Shown: positions 7,063 to 14,075 of the stretch, one piece after another
Numbering within the stretch: position 1 is the first letter of the stretch
Layout: every line of letters starts with the position of its first letter
Source of the DNA: a bacterium
GTDB taxonomy: Bacteria; Planctomycetota; J058; JACQDU01
DNA length: 18,266 bases
Direction: 5' to 3'
Assembly (NCBI GenBank): GCA_016200955.1
Contig: JACQDU010000762.1
Location: forward strand, 1-18,266
The notes under the pieces: model-generated
Database searches by the model: none
What the model saw: only the letters and a program-made list of their open reading frames with translations
What the model was told of the DNA's origin: nothing
Translations under genes and position numbers: made by a program

Positions 7063-9873
7063 TCACGGGGGCTCACGCGGGTTTCCCTCGACTCTTGCCC
7101 AGAAGCGGACGAGGTCGCTGTAAGGATCGCTCGCGACGAGCTCGCGCGGGTGGCGGACGAACCAGTCGCGGGGGAACAAGCTCGCGTAGCGCTCGGTCGC
7201 GAAGCGGTCGCCCACGAGAGCGACGACTCCCACGTCGGTCGCCGTGCGGATCACGCGGCCCGCGGCCTGGATCACGCGGCTCATGCCGGGGTAGAGGTAG
7301 GCGTACTCGAAGCCTCGCCCGTAGACGCGGTCGAAGTGAGTCTTCACGAGCTCTCGCTCGAAGCTCCAGCGAGGGAGGCCGGGGCCGACGATGATCGCGC
7401 CCACGCACATCTCACCCGGGTAGTCGACGCCCTCGGTGAAGACTCCTCCCTGGACAGCGAGCAAGAGAACGGGAGGCCGTGCGGGCCTGTCCTGCGTGGG
7501 AGGGGCTCCGCCCCTCCCCGCCCTACCCGGGGGCCCCTTGTATTCCTGGAGCCGCGCGAGGATCGCGGCGCGCTCGGCGTCGCTCGTCCGTCTCTCTTGC
7601 CTCAGGACCTCGAATCCAGGGAGAGAAGCGACTCGAGGAGCGAGCATCTCGAGGTACTCGAACGACGGGAAGGCCGCGAGGTAGTTCCCCGGACGCGCCG
7701 CGACGACGGCGCGGATCGCGTCCTCGACGATCGGGAGGTCCCGGTCGAGGTCCTTGTAGTACGTCGAGGGCCGGTCGAGGACGACGACGCGCCGCCTCTC
7801 TAGCGGGAACGGCGAGGCGAAGGCGCGAAGCTCCGTCTCCTCGCGCGGGAAGCCCAGGACATCCCGGTAGAACTCGAGCGGCTCGAGCGTCGCCGAGACG
7901 GCGACCGCCCCCGCACACGCGCGGATCCTTCGTCCGAGCTGCCGCGAGGGGTCCTTGCAGAGGATCTTGATCGCGCCTCCGGCGGGGCCGCCTCGCCGGT
8001 AGATGTAGCTCCACTCGTCGCCCTCGAGCTCGAGGACGGAGGCGAAGCGCGAGACGAGCCGGTGGAGCTCGACGACCGGATCGTGCGCGGCCGCGACGGC
8101 GGCGGCTTGCGGCGCCGCGCCTCCCGCGCGCGCGCGGCGCTCGATGAAGTAGGCGACCATGAGCTCGTCGAGCTCGTCTCGCAGAGAGAGGAAGAAGGCC
8201 TTTTCGGGGACGATCTCCCTCTCGGGCGGGAGCGGCGGTCCTTCGCTCGCGGGAGCGACGGGCTCGGGCTCGACCTCGCCCGTGGGAGCCGTGACGGAGC
8301 TCTGCGCGGCGCGGCGCGCCGACGTCCGCGCCTCGCGCGCGCGGCGCTCGGTGCGGCGAGCGGCCTTGCGCCTCTCCTCGGCCTCGGCCTCGGGGTCCTT
8401 CCAGAGGAAGAGGTTCGCGGGGCGAGCGGGCTCCTCTCCCGACGCGGCGCCTCCGCTCTCGTCTTTCTTCCCGGAAGAAACGCGAGGCGAGCCCGACTCT
8501 ATGGAAGCGAGGTGAGAGTCGAGGTCGCGCAGGAGACCGCGGATCCGGCGCCGCACGGGGTCCTGGGCTCCCGCGAGCGAGGCCTCGACCTCGCGGATCC
8601 GCGAGCGCGCGAGCTCGGGAGAGTAATACTCGGCGCCCCTCTCGTAGAGGTTGTGGGCCTCGTCGATCACGAGCACGACGTCGTCCGGGGCCTCGTCCAC
8701 GAACATGCGCCGGAGCGCGGCCTGCGGGTCGAAGACGTAGTTGTAATCTCCCACGATCACGTCCACGTGGGCCGTCAAGTCGAGCGCGGCCTCGAAGGGG
8801 CAGAAGACGTGGGCCTTCGCCTCCTCGCGCACGGCGTCCTGGTCGGCGATCGGGAGCCGCGCGAGGCGCTCGATCGCCCCCGAGGTCTCGAGCTTCTCGT
8901 GATAGTCCTTCGCGTAACGGCAGGCCTCGGGGTGGCAGGTCACGACGTCGTTCAGGCACGCCTTTTCTTTCGCGACGAGGACGACCGAACGAACGGGAGT
9001 CCCGGACTCCCTCATGATCCTGAGAGTCTCGGCGAAGATCCGCTGCTGCGTCGTCTTCGAGGTCGCGACGAAGACTCGCCCGCCGATCTCGTAGGCGTAG
9101 CGGAGCGCGGGCACGAGAGCTCCCGCCGTCTTCCCGATCCCGGGAGGAGCCGAGACGAGGATCGGCCGTCTCTCGCGAAGCGCCGTCTCGACGGCGGCGA
9201 CCATGGCGTCCTGGTGCTCGCGCGTCTCGGCGAAGGGGAAGCGCACGGCTCCGCTCTGCGCGCGGCGCTCGCCCCGGCGGGCGAGGTCGGCCTCGTGCTC
9301 GCGCACGAGCGCGCGGAGCCGCGTCTCGACGTGAGCACGGCACGCGTCGCGGTCGTAGGAGACGACGACGCTCCGCCGCGCCTTGGACGGCAATGCGATC
9401 AGGCACAGGTCGAGCGCGATCTCGGGAGCCGCGCGCGTTCCCGTTGGAGCCTCGTCGAACCCGAGCGCCGCCGCGCTCTCCTCGAGGAGGTGGCGGTAGA
9501 GCTGGAGCTGCCTCGCGTAGGCGGGGAAGGTCCGCTCGTCCATGGCCTCGAGGGCCTCGGGCGCGGCGAGGACGGTCTTCACCTCCTCGATGACCGTGCG
9601 GCCCTTCTGGTCGGTGTAGACGCCGTCGATCCGGCCGACGACGACGACGCGCCAGCCGTCCACGGTCGTCTCGTATCGCAGCGAGCGCTCGCGGCGGTAG
9701 CTCGCGACCTCGCCTTCTCGCGCTCCCTGGTGGAGCTCGTGGGCGTCGCGTCCCATCTCGGCGCGCTTCCGCATGCCGACGGCGAGAGGCCCCGCGAAGC
9801 GGTGGTCTCCGTCGTCCGCGACGTCGCGCACGGAGAGCGTGACCGCACGGGCCGCGTCGTCGAAGCGGATCAT
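7063..9873 (-). CDS. XPD/DinG-like Fe-S DNA helicase with a PD-(D/E)XK-like N-terminal domain
   Basis: A 936-residue superfamily 2 helicase. The ATG at 9873-9871 begins MIRFDDAARAVTLSVRD; no Shine-Dalgarno is visible. Residues about 1-140 look like a RecB/Cas4-type nuclease fold: RIDGV with Asp83, then EEVKT with Glu97 and Lys99. The helicase core has Walker A PPGIGKT (Lys248), four cysteines spaced as in XPD Fe-S clusters (306, 313, 318, 358), DEAH box 404-407, motif III SATLEP near 658 and motif VI QAAGRVIRT near 870. Residues about 455-555 are a charged, Ala/Arg/Glu-rich insert, and a Gly/Pro/Arg-rich insert lies near 777-801, encoded partly by a palindrome. XPD-type helicases unwind 5'-3' in repair; the role of this fusion is unknown. 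It heads a three-gene same-strand run. Confidence 0.88.
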   Translation of the reverse strand: MIRFDDAARAVTLSVRDVADDGDHRFAGPLAVGMRKRAEMGRDAHELHQGAREGEVASYRRERSLRYETTVDGWRVVVVGRIDGVYTDQKGRTVIEEVKTVLAAPEALEAMDERTFPAYARQLQLYRHLLEESAAALGFDEAPTGTRAAPEIALDLCLIALPSKARRSVVVSYDRDACRAHVETRLRALVREHEADLARRGERRAQSGAVRFPFAETREHQDAMVAAVETALRERRPILVSAPPGIGKTAGALVPALRYAYEIGGRVFVATSKTTQQRIFAETLRIMRESGTPVRSVVLVAKEKACLNDVVTCHPEACRYAKDYHEKLETSGAIERLARLPIADQDAVREEAKAHVFCPFEAALDLTAHVDVIVGDYNYVFDPQAALRRMFVDEAPDDVVLVIDEAHNLYERGAEYYSPELARSRIREVEASLAGAQDPVRRRIRGLLRDLDSHLASIESGSPRVSSGKKDESGGAASGEEPARPANLFLWKDPEAEAEERRKAARRTERRAREARTSARRAAQSSVTAPTGEVEPEPVAPASEGPPLPPEREIVPEKAFFLSLRDELDELMVAYFIERRARAGGAAPQAAAVAAAHDPVVELHRLVSRFASVLELEGDEWSYIYRRGGPAGGAIKILCKDPSRQLGRRIRACAGAVAVSATLEPLEFYRDVLGFPREETELRAFASPFPLERRRVVVLDRPSTYYKDLDRDLPIVEDAIRAVVAARPGNYLAAFPSFEYLEMLAPRVASLPGFEVLRQERRTSDAERAAILARLQEYKGPPGRAGRGGAPPTQDRPARPPVLLLAVQGGVFTEGVDYPGEMCVGAIIVGPGLPRWSFERELVKTHFDRVYGRGFEYAYLYPGMSRVIQAAGRVIRTATDVGVVALVGDRFATERYASLFPRDWFVRHPRELVASDPYSDLVRFWARVEGNPREPP
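7498..7518. repeat. Perfect GC palindrome inside the helicase gene
   Basis: GGGAGGGGC (7498-7506) and GCCCCTCCC (7510-7518) form a 9-bp stem with a TCC loop. It encodes part of the Gly/Pro/Arg-rich insertion just before the conserved LLLAVQGG segment. It looks like an in-frame palindromic insertion tolerated by the protein. Confidence 0.6.
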
Positions 9874-9884
9874 GGCTCGCGGGG

Positions 9885-9890
9885 ATTGTA
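9885..9890 (-). promoter_or_regulatory. Candidate -10 box of the helicase gene
   Basis: TACAAT (minus strand, 9890-9885) matches five of six -10 positions and ends 11 bases before the ATG, so the leader would be only about five bases. The best -35 candidate (TTGGGG, 9916-9911) is weak and 20 bases away. Confidence 0.35.
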
Positions 9891-9966
9891 GTCGCGCCGC
9901 GGAACGCTCGCCCCAACGTTCGCGCGTCGGGAACCGGACGCGCCCGACGGGTGGAGCGAGAAAGGG

Positions 9967-10029
9967 AACCACCGAACGCACCGACGGACACCGAGTCGCC
10001 GTTCCGGTGTCTTCGGTCTTTCGGTGGTT
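9967..10029. repeat. Long imperfect inverted repeat between divergent genes
   Basis: Left arm 9967-9993 and right arm 10005-10029 pair over about 22 of 27 positions: ten outer bases (AACCACCGAA), an inner ACCGA and seven bases (GACACCG) next to an 11-base loop. The right arm's TCTTTCGGTGGTTTCA recurs in near-identical form at 10080-10094. The rest of the 254-base gap (9874-10127) between the divergent helicase and WD40 genes shows nothing else I can assign. Confidence 0.6.
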
Positions 10030-10127
10030 TCAAGAAAATCGCACGCTCAGGCCGACCGGTGGGACCTGGGGATTCCTCTTCTTTCGTGGTTTCATGGCTC
10101 GTGCCCAGGTCATCCGGGAGGAGAGTC

Positions 10128-12374
10128 ATGCGGAGTGTTTTCATGCGAGCCGCGCCCGCTCGGAGACGAGCGCTCGCGGTCGCGTTTCTGGGAGCGGCGA
10201 TCGGCGCGTCGGGAGAGAGCCGCGTGCTCGCGGGTGAGCCGACTGACGATCCGCTGCCTTCGGGAGCGATCGCGAGGCGAGGGTCGGCGCGGTTCCGGCA
10301 CCCCGACCTTCACGCGCTCGCGTTCTCGCCCGAGGGGACGGTCGTCTCCCTGGGATCGACGCGGAAGAACCTCGAGGTGGGCGCGTTCGACGTGAGGACC
10401 TGGGACGCGGCGAGCGGGAAGGAGCTCGGGAAGACGCTCGTCGAGAGCGTCCCCATGAGCGGGACGGTCCAGCTCTCGCCCGACGGGAAGACCGTGGCCC
10501 TCCTCTCGTGCGAGAAGGAGCGGCTCCTCCGGCTCTGGGACGCGAGGACGGGAAAGGAGACCGCGAAGGTCGCTCCCTGGAAGGGGAACTTCGCGGGAGA
10601 CAACTGGAGCGGGAGCGTCTCCTTCTCTCCCGACGGGAAGACGATCGCCGCGCAGGGCGAATGGGCTTGCCCCACGGTCGTCTTGCTCGACCGGGAGACG
10701 GGGAAGGTGCTCCGCGAGCTCTCGAGCACGAGCGGGAAGCGCGCCGTTCCCGAGCGAGAGCAGGGCGTGAAGTCCATCGCCTTCTCGCCCGACGGGAAGG
10801 TCCTCCTCGTGCACAGCCAGGTGAACGCCGTGCGCTGGGCCTTCGAGACGGCGAGCGGCCGCGAGCTGTGGACGGGAGAGGCGGACGACTCCTGCGCGTT
10901 CTCGCCCGACGGGAAGGTCCTCGCCTCGGGGAGCTGGAAGACGATCCGGCTCCTCGAGCCGCTCACGGGAAAGGAGGTCTCGCGCTGCGACGCCGTGGAC
11001 GACGAGAGCTACCGCGCCGTGAGCTCGCTCGCCTTCTCTCCCGACGGCCGGACGCTCGCGACGTGGGAGGGCCGGAAGGCCATCCGCCTCCTCGACGCCG
11101 CGACGCTCAAGCCCGTCCGCGCGGTCGAGGCGCCCGGGGGGCGGCCCGGCCTTCTGGCTTTCTCGCCCGACGGGAAGACTCTCCTCTCCTGGACGCAGCT
11201 CGACGACGACCAGCCGTACCGGATCGACCTCTGGGACGTGGCCACGGGCAAGGCCCAGGCCGTCGCCGCGACTCGCGGCGAAGCGCCCTCGCAGCCCACG
11301 TTCTCGGGCGAAGGAAAGAGACTCGCCTGGATCGAGGGCGAGCGCGTTCACGTCCTCGACCTCGCGAGCATGAGCGAGCCGCTCGCGCTCGAGGGGCACC
11401 GCGCGCAGGTCCTCGCGGTCGAGGTCTCTCCCGACGGGAAGACCGTCGCGTCCGGCGATGCAGCGGGGAAGGTCTCGCTCTGGGAGACCGCCACGGGGAA
11501 GGGCCGGGTCGACCTGAGCGTGCGCCACCTGCCCGTGGCGCTCGGGTTCGGGGGCGACGGGAAGACCCTCCTCTCGGCCGATCCTTACGCGAGGCTCCGC
11601 GCGTTCGACGCGGCCACGGGGAAGCGAACCCGGATCGTCGTGTCCTCGGACGATCGCGGCGATCCCGACGACGGCTCCCGGCACAAGGAGAGCTTCCCGG
11701 TCGTTTCGCAGGCGAGCTTCTTCCGGGACCGGAAGAAGGCGCTCCTGTTCGTGGGCGTGGCCGCGTGGGTCGTGGACCTCGGGAAGGAGAAGTTCCGCGA
11801 GAAGGACGTGCGCGCGCTCGCCGTCGAGGAGGACAAGGAGCTCGCCTACGGTCGCTCCGTGTCGCTCTCTCCCGACGAGAAGCTCCTCGCGGTCGGCGAC
11901 GGCTCGGGCACGATCCGGATCCTCGACGTGGCCTCGGGCGCCGAGTTGAAGAAGCTCTCCCCGGCCAAGGCGAAGGGCGCCGAGCCGGAGAAGGAAGAAC
12001 CGGGCGGGAAGAGGCGGAGGTCGGGAGACGACGTGTGGGCGAGCTCGCCCCTCGCTTTCTCTCCCGACGGGAGGCTCCTCGCCTTCTCGGGCGAGGAGTC
12101 GATCGCGATCTGGGACGTCGCGGCCGGCCGGGAGGTCGAGAAGCTCAAGGCGCGCGCGAGCGTCGTCCGGTTCTCTCCCGACGGGGCCGTGCTCGCGGCC
12201 GCGGGGCTCGAAGCGACGGTGCGGCTCTGGGACGCGAAGACGTGGGCCGAACGCCGGCCGCTCGCGGGGCACAAGGAGGCCGTGCTCGCGATCTCCTTCT
12301 CTCCCGACGGGAAGACGCTGGTCTCCGGGAGCGCGGACACGACCGTCGTCGTGTGGGACCTGGGAGGTCGGTGA
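10128..12374 (+). CDS. Exported WD40 repeat protein, probably a double beta-propeller
   Basis: A 748-residue protein. The ATG at 10128 has an ideal GGGAGGAG six to seven bases upstream; upstream in-frame codons are not conserved-looking. Residues 1-35 form a signal peptide (twin Arg-rich start, hydrophobic AVAFLGAAIGASG, cut after VLA). The rest is a series of blades marked by F/LSPDGK followed by a hydrophobic strand and, later, LWD or similar (for example IWDVAAG, LWDAKTW, VWDLGGR). I count 14 clear repeats plus one degenerate one near residue 540, enough for two seven-bladed propellers. Such proteins are protein-binding scaffolds; no catalytic domain is fused and the partner is unknown. 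A Lys/Glu/Arg-rich loop near residues 615-640 breaks the pattern. The gene is divergent from the helicase gene. Confidence 0.88.
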   Translation: MRSVFMRAAPARRRALAVAFLGAAIGASGESRVLAGEPTDDPLPSGAIARRGSARFRHPDLHALAFSPEGTVVSLGSTRKNLEVGAFDVRTWDAASGKELGKTLVESVPMSGTVQLSPDGKTVALLSCEKERLLRLWDARTGKETAKVAPWKGNFAGDNWSGSVSFSPDGKTIAAQGEWACPTVVLLDRETGKVLRELSSTSGKRAVPEREQGVKSIAFSPDGKVLLVHSQVNAVRWAFETASGRELWTGEADDSCAFSPDGKVLASGSWKTIRLLEPLTGKEVSRCDAVDDESYRAVSSLAFSPDGRTLATWEGRKAIRLLDAATLKPVRAVEAPGGRPGLLAFSPDGKTLLSWTQLDDDQPYRIDLWDVATGKAQAVAATRGEAPSQPTFSGEGKRLAWIEGERVHVLDLASMSEPLALEGHRAQVLAVEVSPDGKTVASGDAAGKVSLWETATGKGRVDLSVRHLPVALGFGGDGKTLLSADPYARLRAFDAATGKRTRIVVSSDDRGDPDDGSRHKESFPVVSQASFFRDRKKALLFVGVAAWVVDLGKEKFREKDVRALAVEEDKELAYGRSVSLSPDEKLLAVGDGSGTIRILDVASGAELKKLSPAKAKGAEPEKEEPGGKRRRSGDDVWASSPLAFSPDGRLLAFSGEESIAIWDVAAGREVEKLKARASVVRFSPDGAVLAAAGLEATVRLWDAKTWAERRPLAGHKEAVLAISFSPDGKTLVSGSADTTVVVWDLGGR

Positions 12375-12494
12375 CCGGGAGTCCGGGTGCGAGCCCTCCG
12401 GGAGAGGAAGCCGGCTCCGGGGCCGCTCGGGACCGGCTCCTCCCCAACCGGGACTGCCGGAGTCGCTGCCTCGCGCCAATGAGCCGGCCGAGCC

Positions 12495-12526
12495 CTTCGC
12501 GTCTTCACATCTTCGCGTCTTCGCGT
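12495..12526. repeat. Four tandem copies of an 8-bp unit (CTTCGCGT)
   Basis: Units start at 12495, 12503, 12511 and 12519. The second reads CTTCACAT (two changes); the other three are identical. On the minus strand this reads ACGCGAAG repeats, a type of intergenic repeat I recall from many unrelated GC-rich bacterial genomes. Confidence 0.8.
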
Positions 12527-12569
12527 TCCCGACGCCGCGCCGAGCGTTCATGGTCGCGAGTCGCAACCA

Positions 12570-12598
12570 TTGCTGAATTGCGCCCTGTTATCTAGACT
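12570..12598 (+). promoter_or_regulatory. Candidate promoter of the fluoride operon
   Basis: TTGCTG (12570-12575) and TAGACT (12593-12598) are 17 bases apart, placing the start site near 12605, right at the 5' edge of the riboswitch aptamer. Box matches are modest; the position is the main argument. Confidence 0.4.
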
Positions 12599-12604
12599 CC
12601 GGCG

Positions 12605-12661
12605 CGGGGGCGATGGAGTCCGCCGGGTAACCGCCCGCTTCCGGGCTGATGACTCCTACGG
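12605..12661 (+). ncRNA. Fluoride riboswitch (crcB motif)
   Basis: This aptamer binds fluoride through Mg2+ ions and switches on fluoride-resistance genes. The conserved pieces are present and correctly spaced. GGCG (12609-12612) pairs with CGCC (12621-12624) around an 8-base loop ATGGAGTC. GGAGT in that loop (12615-12619) pairs with ACTCC (12652-12656) as the pseudoknot. A hairpin GCCCG/CGGGC (12633-12637 with 12642-12646) is followed by the invariant CTGATGACTCCTAC. The spacing matches the Thermotoga petrophila aptamer as I remember it. The aptamer ends 13 bases before the crcB ATG, with no room for a terminator hairpin, so control is more likely at translation initiation than at termination. 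Confidence 0.95.
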
Positions 12662-12673
12662 TGCACGACCTTC

Positions 12674-13672
12674 ATGGCAGGTGCTCCGCCCGTGTCGGCT
12701 CACCCGGATTCGCCGTCCCGTGATGTCGCGCCGACGCCCGAGACCACGCCCGCTCGTGGCGCGAGCGCGCCGGCGGCCGGCGCCCGACCGCCGGGCTCGC
12801 TCGTGCGCTACGGCGCCGTCGCCCTGGGAGGCGTCCTGGGAGCGCTCCTCCGTCATGGTCACGGTGCGCTCGTCCACGCGACGGTCCCGGGCGAGTTTCC
12901 TCTCGGGACGTTCACGATCAACCTCGCCGGCACGCTCGCGCTGGCGGCGTTCCTCGCGGCGCTCCTCGAGACGGCGGGCGCGCACCCGCTCTGGCGCCCG
13001 TTCTTCGCGGTCGGTCTCTGCGGCGCCTACACGACGTTCTCCTCCTACGAGAGCGAGATCCTGGGCCTCGTCCAGAGAGGACGCCTCGACGTGGCGGTCG
13101 CGTACGCGAGCCTGAGCGTCGTGCTCGGCCTCCTCGCGGCCTACGGCGCCGCGCGCCTCGTCCGGAGGACCCGGCGCGGTCGAGGCCGCCTCCTCGTGGC
13201 TCCGCCCCTCTTCCTCGCTCCGGTGATCGCGGGCGTGGCGGCCTTGGTCGTCGTCCTGGCGCTCGATCGGATCCAGCACCTCTCGCCGCGGACGCTCGCG
13301 GTCGGGTGTCTCGCCGTGGCCGCGGGCGGCTCGCTGGGAGCCGTCTCCCGCTACGCCGTGGGCGCCTGGGTCTCCTCCGCGTTACCGGCCTTCTTCCCGT
13401 GGGGGACGCTCGTCATCAACGTCACGGGGAGCTTCCTGATCGGCTTCTTCGAGGGAGCGGCGAAGGCTCACCCGGGAGCGCCCGCTCTCCTGCGCCCGCT
13501 CCTGGTCACGGGCTGGCTCGGCGGATACACGACGTTCTCGACGTTCTCCTACGAGACGACGCAGCTCCTCGAGGAGAGGAGCCGGAAGCGCGCGGCCGCC
13601 AACGTTCTCGCGAGCGTCCTCGGCGGCTTCGCGGCCGTCCTTGTCGGGTATCGGCTCGGAAGTCTCACGTGA
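12674..13672 (+). CDS. crcB: Tandem-fused CrcB/Fluc fluoride channel with central linker helix
   Basis: This inner-membrane channel lets toxic fluoride leave the cytoplasm. The 332-residue protein contains two complete four-helix Fluc domains (about 44-163 and 206-330), where ordinary bacterial CrcB has one of about 125 residues and works as an antiparallel dimer. Each half keeps the hallmarks: GALLRH, NLAG (Asn83) and YTTFSSY (Phe122, Tyr125) in the first; GAVSRY, NVTG (Asn249) and YTTFSTF (Phe288, Phe291) in the second. An extra hydrophobic segment at about 175-197 follows an Arg-rich cytoplasmic loop (161-172). One extra helix inverts the second half, as in eukaryotic FEX. The first 42 residues are Pro/Ala-rich and probably disordered. 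No Shine-Dalgarno precedes the ATG, so the exact start is uncertain. Confidence 0.93.
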   Translation: MAGAPPVSAHPDSPSRDVAPTPETTPARGASAPAAGARPPGSLVRYGAVALGGVLGALLRHGHGALVHATVPGEFPLGTFTINLAGTLALAAFLAALLETAGAHPLWRPFFAVGLCGAYTTFSSYESEILGLVQRGRLDVAVAYASLSVVLGLLAAYGAARLVRRTRRGRGRLLVAPPLFLAPVIAGVAALVVVLALDRIQHLSPRTLAVGCLAVAAGGSLGAVSRYAVGAWVSSALPAFFPWGTLVINVTGSFLIGFFEGAAKAHPGAPALLRPLLVTGWLGGYTTFSTFSYETTQLLEERSRKRAAANVLASVLGGFAAVLVGYRLGSLT

Positions 13673-13679
13673 GGGCAGC

Positions 13680-14042
13680 ATGAAGATCGAAGGCGAAGCT
13701 CAGCTCCTGCGCATTTTCCTGGGAGACGGCGATCGCTACGAGGGAAAGCCGCTCTTCCAGGCCATCGTCGAGCTCGCTCGCTCGAAGGGGCTCGCGGGAG
13801 CGACGGTCCTAAAGGGCGTCATCGGCTACGGGGCGAACAGCCGGATCCACACGGCCTCGATCCTCCGCCTGTCCGAGGACCTCCCGGTCGTCGTCGAGAT
13901 CGTGGACGTGCCGGAAAAGATCGCGAGCATCCTCCCGACGCTCGACGGGATGCTGGGCGAGGGGCTCATCACGCTCGAGAAGGTGCGCGTGATCACGTAC
14001 CGCCACGGCGCGGGGCCAGCTCTCGGGATCGGCGGGGCGTGA
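13680..14042 (+). CDS. DUF190 family PII-like protein of the fluoride operon
   Basis: A 120-residue soluble protein of the DUF190 family (PF02641), which has a ferredoxin-like PII/CutA-type fold and usually forms trimers. The ATG at 13680 follows GAGG by five bases, seven bases after the crcB stop, so the two are co-translated. Family marks are the start EGEAQLLRIFLGDGDRYEGK, LYQ-like LFQAIVELARSKGLAGATVLKGVIGYG, the middle SEDLPVVVEIVDVPEKI and the terminal LITLEKVRVITY. DUF190 genes are frequent neighbours of crcB, which suggests a sensory or gating role for the fluoride channel by analogy with PII proteins binding transporters; this is unproven. It should be under the same riboswitch. It converges on uppS, 33 bases away, with no obvious terminator between. 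Confidence 0.93.
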   Translation: MKIEGEAQLLRIFLGDGDRYEGKPLFQAIVELARSKGLAGATVLKGVIGYGANSRIHTASILRLSEDLPVVVEIVDVPEKIASILPTLDGMLGEGLITLEKVRVITYRHGAGPALGIGGA

Positions 14043-14075
14043 TCGCCCTCGAGGCACGTCCACGCGGGTCGCGGC

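Larger units (their letters stand above)
12375..12604. other. Intergenic stretch between the WD40 gene and the fluoride riboswitch
   Basis: Contains a GC-rich imperfect hairpin (12405-12414 with 12433-12441; no T-run, so at best a weak terminator for the WD40 gene), the 8-bp tandem repeat at 12495-12526, and the candidate crcB promoter. No coding sequence is recognised. Confidence 0.5.

Noticed and set aside
7523..10144. 873-codon minus-strand frame overlapping the helicase
   Set aside because: Out-of-frame shadow of the helicase gene, Arg-rich and motif-free; the helicase frame has all catalytic motifs.
10110..12566. 818-codon minus-strand frame opposite the WD40 gene
   Set aside because: Antisense of the SPDGK repeats, giving repeated LPVGRE strings; no start signal or domain.
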